A stretch of DNA of 64,000 nucleotides, from positions 124,001 through 188,000 of the forward strand of contig BEDY01000001.1 in assembly GCA_002335605.1 (NCBI GenBank), in the 5' to 3' direction. Position 1 is the first letter of the stretch, and each line of letters starts with the position of its first letter. The notes beneath the pieces are model-generated. The model was given only the letters and a program-made list of their open reading frames with translations. It ran no database searches and was not told where the DNA came from. A program made the position numbers and the translations under genes. Positions 46,360-57,571 of the stretch are shown here, in pieces. The stretch comes from Prillingera fragicola. Taxonomy: Eukaryota > Basidiomycota > Tremellomycetes > Trichosporonales > Trichosporonaceae.

Positions 46360-46910
46360 GCTATGGCTACGGACTTTATTCTCTTTCTCCTTCACATTCA
46401 TACCTTCACATCCATCCTCCTCACTCGGCTTCCCCACCATGAGCCACCAAGTTCTCCGTCGGCGAACCCCTCCCCTCCTTTTCGGCTTGTGCATGTATTC
46501 GTGTACACACCTCTCAAATTTCTTTACTTGAGCATAGGTTCAGTATGCTGTCTAATGCATGCGGTCCTTTTGTTATGAATGACCTTCCAGCTGAACCGAA
46601 GCAATGCATACAGCAAGTGAACGCCTGCGTGCATCTGGTGGGATACGGTGAGCTGGCTGTGGCGGAAACGTTTCACATGCTGCTGGTGCGGTGCCCATAC
46701 TTATCATCATCCGGGTGCATGCTTCCGGCACTTCGTGAGCAGCTGGGCTTAGCATGGTCACCGAGCCAGCTGTAGAAGGGCGAGGTCGACGCGCAAGCGC
46801 AGTGGCGGCTTGGAATGAGCCAGAGATGGAGGAGTAGAGGGTGAAGGGCAGGCAGGACATGATTCAGGGATGCGAGAATTGCCACCTCCATTTGCGACAA
46901 CACGTCCACA
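46360..46910. other. 3' flank of orphan gene, no gene resolved
   Basis: Only short frames; a pyrimidine-rich stretch from 46913 looks like a leader of what follows. Confidence 0.45.
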
Positions 46911-48491
46911 TTGCCTCCTTTACCCACTCCCTCACTCCTCCAACATCACCTTCAACCCCCATCCGAGCTCTCACTCTCTCCTCAATTCTCATCCTCCACA
47001 GTGGTTACCCTCTCACTCTTCTTACGCTACAATGTGGACGTGTTCTCTCCACTTTCAACGCGCGATGCCATCATCATCGCGCCGGGCCTTCTGCAGCGGC
47101 TGCTGAGCCATTATCCACCGCCCACGGCCTCTGGCAATGACTGGGCCATGTGGGGGGCACTGGCCGAGCACATTTGTCATTTGCTACAAGTGTGTAATGC
47201 AAGTGAGGAGCAGTGGTTGGAGGCTAGCGAGTGGCTCGACATACTCATTTACGGTCAACAATGGCGCGCTGACAACTTCCAGAGCCGAGGTCTTTGACAC
47301 GCCACGCTTCCTTGCCAGCACAACAAGCTGTCAAGCCAACTGTGACTCTGCAACATCTTCCAAAGCCGCCTCTTCAGCCCTGGCCATCTCCAACACTCCC
47401 TTCTTCACTCCGTGTGACACCTGGACACCGCCCAGGCCACCACTGTCGCCACCAACCGGACCAGCACCAACATCCTTTCCACCACCTCTCCTGAGCCACT
47501 CGATGACAGAAGCGCCCTCATTCAACTGCTTTATCTGGTCAACAGGGCAGCCCAACGCAACCCCGCCATTGGTCTCGCCACAGACGTTGAGGCCGTCTAA
47601 CGGCAGTGGCAACAAAGCGTGCCTCAAGCATGATTGGCATCTTTCCCACGTCGAGTGAGCGGCACCGCCTTGCTCCTCACTTTCTCTCCAGCCAGGCTCC
47701 GCGATGATCGGCATTTCTGTAGGCGCCTCCTCGGCTCTCAGTTGCTCAAGGTTGAACTCGAAGGTCCGAACCTGAAGGCGACCACCCCCTTTCGACCTCA
47801 CCAGATTAGGGATGCCCAGGCTCACAGCAGGCAGCCACTCACCGTCGACGCGCTTAGCTTACCCTCTCACTACTGCCTCTCACAACTTCTTCCCACCCAC
47901 CATCGCCGCTCATCTCTCACCATCTGACTACTGCCTCTCCAAACCCTCGCTCACAACGTCGCTCGCAACGCCCTCCCACAACTGATTCAACGCCTGCTCA
48001 TACAGTATCCTCGCCTCTCAGAACTTCCTTCCACAACCTCTTTTCACAACTTGGAAGGCGTTCTTTCCAATACCATCAGCTCTATCGATCACCCCATCGT
48101 ATCTGCAGGAGTTGATGATGTCGGAAAGAACGTCGTCCAAATTTTGACAGGGGGCACATGCACGTTCTTAGATGCGCGCCCGCTCACTCCACAAACTGGC
48201 CCGACTGCCCAGTCGCTTCTTCGCCTGCAGCTGCTGCTAAGCAGTCTGGGGCTACAAAACAGCCACCGGTCCCGGAAGCCCATTTTCTGCTCCCAAGGGA
48301 ACAGTCTGTCGCTCCAAGTCGAGTGCATGCCTGCAACACCGTCCTGTCAATCGTGGATCGCTCAAGTTCCCCCGTCGTTCTCCTACGTCGCCAACACTTT
48401 TTTCCCCGGCGGTCCACCCCTACATCGCCCTCTCCTGATGGTCCGTTTCGTGACCTCAGGACCAGCTCACCGGTCTAGCTACATGTACTGA
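46911..48491 (+). pseudogene. Coding-like frame broken by stops: decayed gene or unresolved multi-exon orphan
   Basis: One plus-strand frame (positions divisible by 3) has convincing protein-like blocks separated by stops: 47010-47297 (LSTRDAIIIAPGLLQRLLSH, then WAMWGALAEHICHLLQ), 47424-47600 (EPLDDRSALIQLLYLVNRAA, ends DVEAV), and 47928-48160 (HNVARNALPQLIQRLLIQYP, then HPIVSAGVDDVGKNVVQIL). Stops lie at 47295, about 47343, 47421, 47598, 47628 and 47925. A good 37-nt intron candidate (GTGAGC at 47656, CTCTCCAG at 47692) joins MIGIFPTS to TRLRDDRHF. I could not build a full exon chain. The blocks share a similar LIQRLL-(I/S)-(Q/H)-YP motif, suggesting internal repeats. It is either a spliced orphan gene or a pseudogene. 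Confidence 0.4.
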
Positions 48492-49163
48492 CCTCTAGGC
48501 CAGCTCCACGGCCAACTCTTCGCCGCCGCGCGTGCACCACCTTACGGCCTTTCCGTTTCTCAGGTCATTCACGACTGTTGTCGCCGATTCCAGACAACTA
48601 CGCGTGGCGACTCAGTTGGACTCGCCACGCTCCAACTGGCCGGGCCACTAGCTCACTAATGATATCCAGATCATTCAATCCCCAAGTCCCTCACAGCCAT
48701 GTCCTCCTCGATGCCATGTTTCTCATCGCGTCAGAATTCACACATTCTGACTGCAGTGGTATCCAGCCTGGGTGCAACAGAGGCAGTCACTGCTCAAGAC
48801 AACCCGAGTGAGAGAGAGAGAGCCAAGTCAACGACAGGGGCTACCATCATATGGGGTGTGAGATGGGGAATGTGTTGTGAACAGCGGCTCTATCACCATT
48901 GCAGGCAGGTCACGAGGGACCGCAGCTGTCGAACTGACGCCACGTGGAGCACGTCCCGAACTGCCCACATCGAGCAGTGCACGACCACACAGCCGTACAC
49001 AATTACGCCACTCCACCACCAAATGCCAGCCCAACCGCCACCCCTCGCTCACCACCTCACCACCGCGGAACCAAACCCCTCGCACCACCATCGCTGACAC
49101 CCACACGCCATCATCAACCCCTCGCCCACCACCACCCATTGCTCTCCCTGCACACGCCTCTCT
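48492..49163. other. Gene-poor region, nothing recognised
   Basis: Short frames only on both strands; the 3' part is C/A-rich and is the 3' flank of the tRNA gene. Confidence 0.5.
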
Positions 49164-49168
49164 AAAAA
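49164..49168 (-). terminator. RNA polymerase III T5 terminator
   Basis: Five T residues on the minus strand, 12 bases after the mature 3' end of the tRNA-Ile gene. Confidence 0.85.
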
Positions 49169-49180
49169 GGAGAGTCTCTC

Positions 49181-49274
49181 TGACCACTGACAGGATCGAA
49201 CTGCCGACCTTTGCATGGGCTAGTAGCTCGTCGAGGTATTAGTACAATGCTCTAACCAGCTGAGCTAAGCGGCC
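49181..49274 (-). tRNA. tRNA-Ile (anticodon AAU) with 20-nt intron
   Basis: The minus strand folds into a full cloverleaf: acceptor stem GGCCGCT with AGTGGTC, D arm TAGCTCAGCTGGTTAGAGCA (box A), anticodon stem TTGTA with TGCAA and loop CTAATA-A, and T arm with GGTTCGATCC-like box B (CAGTTCGATCCTG). The anticodon is at positions 34-36, A-A-U, and decodes AUU (A34 probably modified to inosine). A 20-base intron lies one base 3' of the anticodon (plus-strand 49217-49236), the canonical position. The discriminator base is A. CCA is not encoded, as usual in fungi. Confidence 0.95.
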
Positions 49275-50588
49275 GTGGATGTCGAGGTCCTGCTGGGTGA
49301 GACCGGGTTCGGACGGGGGCTCGGCCGCGAGGTGTGCTGGTAGCTGAAGGCTTGCAAGGTTTGATTACAGCTGAGCGCTGTGGCTGGTGCACTGTGTCGT
49401 TGTGGACCAGTCTGTGGTGGTCTTGAAGTGGGATGACAAGGAGTGGGCTGGTGGTTGAGTGTGAGCAGCACTGGTGGAGGGGTGCGCATGGTCCCGCAAG
49501 ATCTGTCACTGCACCGTAATATCATCGCCAGCTAGGCTTCGTGGATGCCCAAGAGGCTTGCCGTTGCACAGCGAGAACAGACCGACATGCCTCACGGTTG
49601 ACAGCAGCAGTCAGCATGCCATGCCACGATCTGGATCTCTTCTCAGATCCAGATCCCAAACGACCTTGATATGAGCTTCGGCGACCGAGCTGCACAGCGC
49701 CATGGACCTACGTTCTTCTCTGCTTTCCCAGGCCATGCACGCTTGCAGTTGAGCCAAGCAGATTGTTGCCGCTCACATCACTGATCATAATGTCTCCGAG
49801 AGACCTCGCACGATGATCGGCCGCAAAGTAGCTCTCCAGATCCGCAGCACCCGCATCTCCCCTCCCTCCCCTCCACTCTTTCAGACTATCCAAGCACCTA
49901 TAAACGGAGCAAGAGCAAACCGACCGGATATCAACGCCGGACGGAACCGACCCCCGCCGCAATGTGTCCGAGAATCACCAAAGCGGGTTAGTCCAGACGC
50001 CGATCTGGCGGCGCCCCCGGCGCGTAGCGGAAAGATAAGATTAGGCAGACAAGGTTTACCCCTTGCTGGTCAGCGAGTTTGGCCATCTCCTGCAGCAGCA
50101 GGGGTGCCGAGGACGCTTGTGGTGTCGACTCTGCCACGACTGGGTTGGGCTGGGCTGCGGTGAGCGGCCGCCCGGTCCTGCCAGCTCGTGATGGGGCGAT
50201 TCAGGGCTGCATTGCTGCGCACTTTATTCTTGGTCTGTAAACGTGCTCTTCGGCATGCTCTGTAAGTAGAAGCGCTCCTGTCCGCCTGCAGGCTCTGGCA
50301 CAAGCAATGCCCAAACTGAATCCATGTTACACCGCACTACGATGCGCTCTATGAAAATGATGCCATGACCGGGGGGGGGGAGGGTGAGGGGTGGTGTGTG
50401 CGGCGCACAGCCGTGTACGTGCTGCGTTGCACCGCCGGGCACCGGCCGGCAGGGTCGTTGACCTGCCGGCACCCGAGATCTACTCTACTCTAGTTGGTGG
50501 AAGATTTTGCGATGCTGCGGCGTCGTGTGCGATGCGACGATGCACACAAGCCCAAGCGAAGACATCTGCCCTGTGAGAGCTCGGACGC
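49275..50588. other. Gene-poor region with a G-rich tract
   Basis: About 1.3 kb with no supported gene; includes the G-run annotated separately. Confidence 0.5.
50371..50391 (+). repeat. G-run with G-quadruplex potential
   Basis: Ten consecutive G, then AGGGTGAGGGG. Four or more G3 tracts within 21 bases satisfy the usual quadruplex pattern. It lies about 200 bases downstream of the minus-strand SEL1 gene stop. Confidence 0.8.
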
Positions 50589-52217
50589 TCACATGACAAC
50601 GCAGCCGTCCTTGTCCTTGCTGGACCCAGAGCCGCCGCGGTGGCCGCCCTCCTTCATGGCCTCCATTTCGAGGCGACGGTTGAGGGCGGCGGCACCGTTC
50701 ATGCCTGCTGCGAGGCGCTTGGAGGCGCGCTTGTCGCCGTTTTCCGCCGCGAGGCGGTACCACTTCATGGCATTTTGAATGTTGGGCTGGGTGCCGACAC
50801 CGGTCTGGATGTGTCAGTGACTGTACAGGCAACATTCATCCGACGACTCACCTCGGTGAAGTAGCCCAGAGCGTACTGGGCCTTGGCGAGACCTTGGTCG
50901 GCGGCCTTCTTCGCCCAGAGGTATGCCTCAGTGTCCGACTGGGGGAGAACGCCCTCGGCGCCAACAAGGTACCACGCCGTCAAGGCAAAGCACGACTCCT
51001 TGTGGCCCTGCTGCGCCGCAATGTTGTAGTAGTGGATCGACAGGGCTGCGTCTATGGGGCAGCCCATCTTGCCGTACTCGTAACACTCGCCGAGCTTGAA
51101 GGCACTCGGTGCGTAGCCAAGCTCGGCAGCCTGCGCAAGAAGCTCGGCGGCATAGTCAAAGTCGACAAAGACAATGTTCTCAATGCCGCGCTCGTGGAGC
51201 AGGGCGAGCTCATGCAATGCGTGGGGGAACTCTTCCGTCGCATGCTCGGCAGAGCGCTTGAGCCACTTGACACCCTCCTTTGGCCTCTTGGACAGGCCGA
51301 GCGAGCCGTTCAGTTCTGCGGTGCCGAGACGGTACATGGCGCCGGGGTGGAGGCCGACGGCCGCTTTCCTGGATATGTCAGCACAGACAGACGCGAGGTT
51401 GCGAAACGCCACATGACACCATGCGCTCTGCCGTCCACTCACTTGTAGTACTGAATTGCCTTTGCGCTCTCACGACGTGTTCCCCAGCCGTGCTCGCAGC
51501 AGGTGCCTGCGCGGTAGCATGCGTCTGGGTGGCCGTGCTTGGCAGCGAGCTGGAAGAGGGGGAAGGCCTTGTCAAAGTCCTGCTTGCCACGCGTGGTGCC
51601 GATGCCGTTGGCATAACAGTCGGCGAGAAAGTACTGCGCGTCAGGGTAGCCACGGCTTGCGAGCTTGTTGAGCAATGAGGTCGCCTCCTTGATCAGCTCG
51701 TCGCGCTTGTGGAGGGCAGCGTCGCTGGGCCTGTTTGCCGGGTCGTTGGGGTCGTCGGGGTTGGGGGCAGGGACAAGCTGCTTGGCCGCGTCGACCATGA
51801 AGACTGCAAACTCAAAGATGAGCTCGGGGTCGTGGGTCTTTTTGGCGTTCTCTCGGTAGAGCTCGAGCGTGCGGTCGTGGGAGAGAAGCTCGGCCTGGTT
51901 TCCAGGACGGAGATGCGCTGCGCGTTGTGTAAGCAGATGGGGCAAGGGGGCGCCGGGAAACGCGATAAAACAGGGTACGTACACTGATCCATGAGCGGGG
52001 GAGGCTGCTGTCCTGAGGGCATGCGATACTGCGAGCTGCGCGCAGAGTCGGTTGGCGGGTAGCCACGACCAAACTCGCCATTGTCCGGGTACATGGGCGA
52101 CGCGGGAGACGACTGGTAGGTGGTGGGGGACTGGTAAGTGATGTTGTTGTGTGACTGGTAGGACGTGGGCGACTGGTAGGCCGCCTGGGACTGCGGCACC
52201 GCATACTGAGATGACAT
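50589..52217 (-). CDS. SEL1-repeat protein with CaaX box, Chs4/Skt5-type chitin synthase regulator
   Basis: Four exons: 51983-52217, 51443-51917, 50852-51368, 50589-50804; introns of 65, 74 and 47 nt; 480 residues, phases agree. The first 80 residues are Tyr/Gln/Ser-rich (QSPTSYQSHNNITYQSPTTY). From about residue 150 there are at least seven SEL1 repeats: YPDAQYFLADCYANGIGT, HPDACYRAGTCCEHGWGT, HPGAMYRLGTAELNG, FPHALHELALLHERG, YAPSAFKLGECYEYG, HKESCFALTAWYLVGAEG, LAKAQYALGYFTEVG. The protein ends DKDGCVVM, a CaaX farnesylation or geranylgeranylation box. This architecture is that of Chs4/Skt5 and the Cryptococcus Csr proteins, which bring chitin synthase to the membrane at bud necks. Confidence 0.9.
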
Positions 52218-53056
52218 GTTGAATGGGCTTGTTGTGATGTCAATGACCGGCCGAGGTCAAAGGAGCGTCGAGTGCTAGTGGAAAAGATGCGATGCGAAGG
52301 ATGTTTTTGACAAGAAATGGGCGCGTCCCAGCAAGAGAGCAAGGATGAATGGGTGCAAGGTGCCGTGGCTTGAAGCTGGCTGGAGCTTGGCTGGTCGAGG
52401 GCTGGGAGGGGGCGTCTAACTGTTGTCGTCGTCTATGGGCAGTTGCGTCGTTCGTCTCGAGTCGTGGTCTTGTATGAGAGTGTGTGTACGTGGTCGTGAT
52501 AGAGTATGAGATGGAGGGAGGGAGCGTGAGGGTGTTGAGGGGAGTAGTAGAATGAGAGATGTTGGATGGATGAAGACCTCCTTTGACGATCACCATTACT
52601 GCTCCTCCTCCGTTGCGCCCCCTGCGCCCCAGTGTGTGTGGGTGGTGCCTTTGGCTCGGCGCCCTCCCTCTCTTCTGCCGCCGTCGCCCCGCCCTGCGCG
52701 CGCCCCCTGCGCCCCCTGCGCCCAAGACACGAAAAACCATCACAGAGTGACGGCCCTGGGAAATTATCAGTCTCACAAAAACCACGTGGCACACGTGGGG
52801 AATGAGCCTGACAATTATGGCACTCTTCACGCCCAAGTTCTACACGAAAGTTGGAAAACGACCAAACCTCTGATTCATTCAACATCCAAGTGCAGGCAAC
52901 AACCACCACGGCCAACACTCTCCACTAAACTTCTCGCACACGGCATAGGAATCGACAAAGGGGAATCTCTTCGACCAGCCGTCTCCGCGTCCCGACTCCA
53001 CAGCCTCCCCTCGACCTCCTTTTCTCCCTTCCCTTCACCTTCCCCCGCCCTCCACC
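52218..53056. other. Divergent promoter region
   Basis: No gene supported. GT/GA-biased leader of the minus-strand SEL1 gene and CCT-rich leader of the ribosomal protein gene; CTGCGCCC is repeated three times around 52616-52724. Confidence 0.55.
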
Positions 53057-54061
53057 ATGCGCTCCTTCCTCACCTCCCTCCGCCGCCTACCCCTCGGCTA
53101 CCGTGGCCTGGCCACTGCCGCCGAGACTACCGCAGCGCCAGCAACCGAAGCTCAGCCCGAGGCCTCGACCTCGGCCTCGGCCTCCGCCAAGTGGACTCCC
53201 TTTACCCAGCGCTCGGGTGTCATTGCACGCAAGCGCGGCATGACCGCTCTATGGGACGCGGAGGGTAGGAGGTGGCCCGTGACTGTGCTCCAGCTCGACG
53301 CGGTGCAGGTTGTTCGTCACACGCCTCCGACCGAGACGAGCGGTGGATTGCACTCGCTCCAGATTGGCGCATCGAACCGTCCCGAGAAGACGGCGACCAA
53401 GCAGATGGTGGGCCACTTTAAGCGTGCTGGCGTTCCTCCCAAGTACAAGGTCGAAGAGTTCCGCGTCACCCCCGACGCTGTTATCGAGGTTGGAGAAACC
53501 ATTGGTGCTGGACACTTTGTGCCCGGCCAGTTTGTCGACGTTACTGCCACCAGGTGAGTCGCTGCGAGACCGTCCTTGCGGGCAGGTGCTAACGCAGCCA
53601 GCATTGGCAAGGGCTTTGCCGGACCCATGAAGCGCCACGGCTTCCGTGGTCTCAAGGCCTCTCACGGTGTCTCGCTCACTCACCGTTCCGGTGGATCGAC
53701 CGGTCAGCACCAGGACCCCGGACGTGTCCTGCCCGGCAAGAAGATGGCCGGTCACATGGGCGTGGTCAAGCGCACGACCCAGAACCTGCTCGTCCACCGC
53801 GTGGACCTCGCGCTCAACCTCGTGTTTGTGCGCGGCGCCGTGCCCGGGGTTGACGACGCGTTTGTCTCGGTCCGCGACGCGAAGAAAAAGGTCACGTTCC
53901 GCGCCCGCTCGGGGCTCATGAAGGGCAAGCCCGAGGACGAGTGGCTCGGCGAGGGCGTCACTGCCCTCCCCACGCCCGCGGGCACTGTCGCGCGCCAGCA
54001 GAGCGAGCAGTGGCCCGAGGTCATCGAGTGGCCCGGCATGGGCGAGGAGGTCAAGGCTTAG
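53057..54061 (+). CDS. MRPL9: Mitochondrial large-subunit ribosomal protein uL3m
   Basis: Two exons (53057-53553 and 53602-54061) with a 48-nt intron (GTGAGT donor, GCTAACG branch); 318 residues. An Arg-rich mitochondrial presequence ([20 protein letters not shown]) is followed by the uL3 fold: [20 protein letters not shown], then [20 protein letters not shown] and the conserved [20 protein letters not shown], then [12 protein letters not shown]. In the ribosome uL3 lies near the peptidyl-transferase centre. Length agrees with fungal orthologues. The symbol follows yeast MRPL9 (uL3m). Confidence 0.95.
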
Positions 54062-54356
54062 AGGGTTTAGTGGCATGGCATGCATTTTGCGCAACTCCGA
54101 GCAGCGGGTGTCAGCTAACTCAGCGAGGGGAATTCTGACTGGTTGCGTACCCTTGTCACAGCTGCATCTGGCAGTAGGTCGCGATGTCTGACCAGATACT
54201 GATGTGGATCGTCTCTGACCAACTGAACCAGCACCGGCACCCTCCCAGTCAAGCACCTCCTCATAATGATCAGTCCAGAATAACACGCGCTCCGCACCAC
54301 GCAGCGTCTCGACCTAATCGGATCACACTGCATCAATCTATCTCCCGCGGCAACGT
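54062..54356. other. Convergent 3' flanks
   Basis: No gene seen. Confidence 0.6.
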
Positions 54357-55828
54357 CTACAGCCTAGCGCTCTCCCTCTCGCTCTCAGACTTTGCCTCCC
54401 AAGCCTTACGCCCGAAAAAGTCCATACTGACGCGCGAGGCCACGGCCCCAGCCGAGCTCGCCTGCCCCAACGCCGCCCTCGCCGCAATACCCTGCGAGAT
54501 GATGGCAAGACGGTACAGCATCCAGGAGCGCACCCACCAGAACCCCTTTACGGGCCACGCCCAGGGCTCGCGCCCGGCGTTCTCGGGGTGCGCGGCGTTG
54601 CTCCTGTTCATGGCCTCGACCCACCACTGCTCCAGCTGTGCGGACTGGGGGAGGCCCGTCTCGGACGACGGCAGGTCTTTGAGCCCCAGGAAGAGGTTGC
54701 CCGTGCCCACGCGGGGGCCCTCGTTGGCCTTTGGAGGGTCGACCGCCATCGAGAACGGGAGCAGGAGGTTGCCCAGGTCGGCGAGGGGGGAGCCGAGCGT
54801 GCACAGCTCCCAGTCCAGGATGCCGATCACGCGGGGCTCGGTCGGGTGGAAGATCTAGTGCGTTAGTGGTGTGGAATGCTAGTGTGTGTGGTGGAAGCCG
54901 AATGCCGGCAGTCGTGTGACTGCTCGCACGACGTGACCACCGGCTGCGCTGTGCTCACCATGTTGTCAATCTTGTAGTCGCCGTGCACGATGCCAGAGCC
55001 GTTACGCGCCTCCTGGGCAGCGAGCTGCTTGGCCCCCTGCTCGTACCAGGGGACAAGCACCTCGGAGCCCCAGATGTCCCCGAGCTTGCCACCGGGACCC
55101 TCCTTGTACGGCGCCTCGCCCTGCGAGGCGGCGACACGCAGCATCGACTTGACCTGGCGCGGGAAGTAGGGCTTGGCCGAGGGGTCGGGCGCGAACGACT
55201 TGGGCAGATCCAGGCGCTCGAGAGGGACGGTTGCGAGCTTTGACAGGGCGTCGATCGCCGCACGCCACCTGTTGTCAGCAAAATTCTCGCCGCGGTAAGC
55301 TCACAAGGCATCACGCTCCTCGCGCTCAATTTCAGGCATGCGCACGTTGGTAAAGATACGGCCCTTGATAAACTGCATCACGTAGAAGGGCGAGCCGAGC
55401 ACGCTGGGGTCCATGCAGAGGCAGTAGACTTTGGGGACGGGGACCGTCTGCGACTTGCGCTGGACGGGAAGAGCCGCATTGTACTTGCTCAGCGCCTCCA
55501 GGATCTGGAACTCGCGGTCAACGCGGTGGGCAGTCTTGGACAGGAGCTGGCCAGAAGGTGCGCGGCGGAGCACGTAGCTGACCTTCGGGGTCTGGATGAA
55601 ATAGGTGGGATTGGACTGGAGGTTAGTGCTGCGCGTGCGGGATGCGTACCTGTCCAAACTGTCTTTGTCAGCGACTGCCTTATGTGCTCGCACGGAGACG
55701 CTTACACCAAACTGCTTGAGAGTGATAGGTCCCTTGAAGTCCTTGACATTTGCCTTGAGGTAGGCCTCGAGTTTGTCGAGGGGGATGGCCGAGCGAACCT
55801 CGCCAAAGACTGTTCCGTCGCTGGACAT
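54357..55828 (-). CDS. Aminoglycoside-phosphotransferase-family kinase (ACAD10/11 N-terminal type), with 9-nt microexon
   Basis: Five exons: 55706-55828, 55650-55658, 55305-55615, 54959-55268, 54357-54854; introns of 47, 34, 36 and 104 nt; 416 residues, all phases agree. The 9-nt second exon adds Phe-Gly-Gln to give LKQFGFGQSNPTYFI, the glycine-rich nucleotide loop of the family. Further motifs: VSYVLRRAPSGQLLSKTAHR (Lys/Arg strand), VHGDYKIDNM (Brenner's motif, catalytic Asp), VIGILDWELCTLGSPLADLG (metal-binding Asp). The C-terminus ends DFFGRKAWEAKSESERESAR. Related animal domains phosphorylate 4-hydroxy acids before beta-oxidation; the substrate here is not proven. No acyl-CoA dehydrogenase domain is fused. 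Confidence 0.92.
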
Positions 55829-57373
55829 GCTGGACGATCTGTTGTGGAAAAGGGGGATGATCTGGTCGTACCAGAAGATGCCAAGAGATGAGAGGGAAAG
55901 AGTCAAGTAGAGAAAGAGACAGTGATCAAGGCGAGCAACTCCCCCAAGATGAGCATTGTCAGCTTCGTTTTCCGGGTTAACCGGGTCGCTCCCACCCAAA
56001 CCCGGCTACACCCAAACCGACACGGACAAGTCCGGGCCCACCACTGCCAGCCAAAAATACTTCCGCCCCACCCACCTGCCCACCGACCGAGACCGAGCCG
56101 CGGACGATGCATCCCTCGGTCTTGACCGGGACGCCGAATATGAGCAAGAATGTAGCTGGGTGTGCGTGTGGTGGTCGAGGAGGGGGTCGTTCCTGTCAGC
56201 GAGCACTGGGTCGGCGCCAGAGCCTGCTCCGTGTCGCCTCGGTCAAGCAGGGAGACGCGCGCGCCGAGATGCATGAGCGGCATGCATCTCCGTCCGAGAA
56301 CATGTCGTGGGCAGCGCCGACCGTCGTGTTTGTTGGATGGCAGCCTGGACGATAACAGCAGTGCCAGTCCGTGAGTCACCACCCAACCGGAGGCTCTTCA
56401 GGCACGATCAACAGCGCCGAGAAATCAAAATCTTGAACCTGGTGCCATTGAACCGAGACCCGAGGTGTCGTTGATGTCTGGTGGGTTGGGATCAGCGTGA
56501 TATCTGATAGCGGCTTCGGTCGTGCATGGTCGTGCATGGGGTTGTGCTCACCGTCTTCAACGCCTACACGCACACTGGTCGTCAGTCTCGGTCAGTATGC
56601 GGGCTCGGACCGAGGGGGTGCCTCCACACGCCAGGCGTACGCGACATCGGGCCACGCGACATCAGCATGATTCTCGTGGCGCCGACCCAGCATCACCCGT
56701 GCTGCTCACCTGAGAATCCCAAGCAAGGCCGTGCCGCAAGAGCGAGGTGGCAAAGGCCCGGCATCGGTCACGGTGTGGTGGACGGCGTGGTGGACCGCCA
56801 GAACACCATGCAGTTCTCCTCCAAACGGTGCTGCTTGGCAGCAAGCCTCCCACTCTGCACCTCTCCTGGACCCGCCCTTCTGCCCATCTCACCCATTACC
56901 CGGCTGCATTCCCAAGGGCCTCGAAGTCGGTCGGTGAGTGGCCGTTCATGCCCTCAAGAGGAATGCTGCCCGTCCGTCTGGGTCCGTGGAGCAGACCCGT
57001 CAGCAGCGCAGGGCCAGTCTATCACGGACCTACAGGCGTTGCTTCAATCAGAATCGGCCAGGCAGTGGCTGTCGGCTGGATAACAGGAAGGGGGGTGAGC
57101 AATGACCTTTACGAGGCGCGAAGACGTCGTGCGCCAGTACCGCCAGAAGAAGTTTGTTAGCAAGAACGAGAACGCAGAGAACCATCACATGCCACGTGCC
57201 AGCAATGCCAAAGCGTCCGTCCCCGCCCCCGTCAGTCACCTCTGTGCATAATTCTGCCGAGTATCACTCACCAAGGTTCTCTCGGCCCAGTGTGAGTGTG
57301 ACCTTGCTTCAGCCCTGAGAGCAGGGTCTCGGACGTCAGGGGTAGCACCTGTACCCTGTGCACCGAGCTGTAA
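55829..57373. other. Unresolved region with coding-like blocks on both strands
   Basis: No full gene could be built. On plus, GQSITDLQALLQSESARQWL (57011-57081) follows a GTGAGT...GCGCAG intron candidate, and a frame opening at 57101 reads MTFTRREDVVRQYRQKKFVS. On minus, AAKQHRLEENCMVFWRSTTP (about 56785-56847) and a spliced end GVEDDINDTSGLGSMAPGSR (56428-56555, 63-nt intron) are also plausible. One of the two strands probably holds a small multi-exon gene. Confidence 0.35.
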
Positions 57374-57571
57374 ATGTCAGGCTTTGATGAGGAGTTGTGG
57401 ACGTGTGACTTGCTCATTCAGTGCAAGCCAGGCGACGTGATCGTCAACTACGTGCAACCTGCTGCCAGCCTAGACAGTGTGACTGCTGCCCATGTTCAGC
57501 CGTGTTAGGCAATGAAGCTGAAGGGTGACGCGCATTTTGGAGTCCTTGAGTTGCAGAAGTGGACGGCGTGA
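57374..57571 (+). CDS. Possible very small two-exon protein
   Basis: Proposed exons 57374-57451 and 57509-57571 around a 57-nt intron (GTGCAA donor, TGTTAG acceptor); 46 residues. It starts MSGFDEELWTCDLLIQCKPG directly after an in-frame TAA and ends with GDAHFGVLELQKWTA. Read without splicing the first frame stops after 44 residues at 57508. Amino-acid composition and codon choice look coding, but the donor is non-standard and the protein is very short, so it may be part of a larger gene whose other exons lie upstream. Confidence 0.4.

Noticed and set aside
47331..47825. 164-codon minus frame
   Set aside because: Opposes better plus-strand blocks (EPLDDRSALIQLLYL) and has no intron or domain; kept only as an alternative if the plus blocks prove false.
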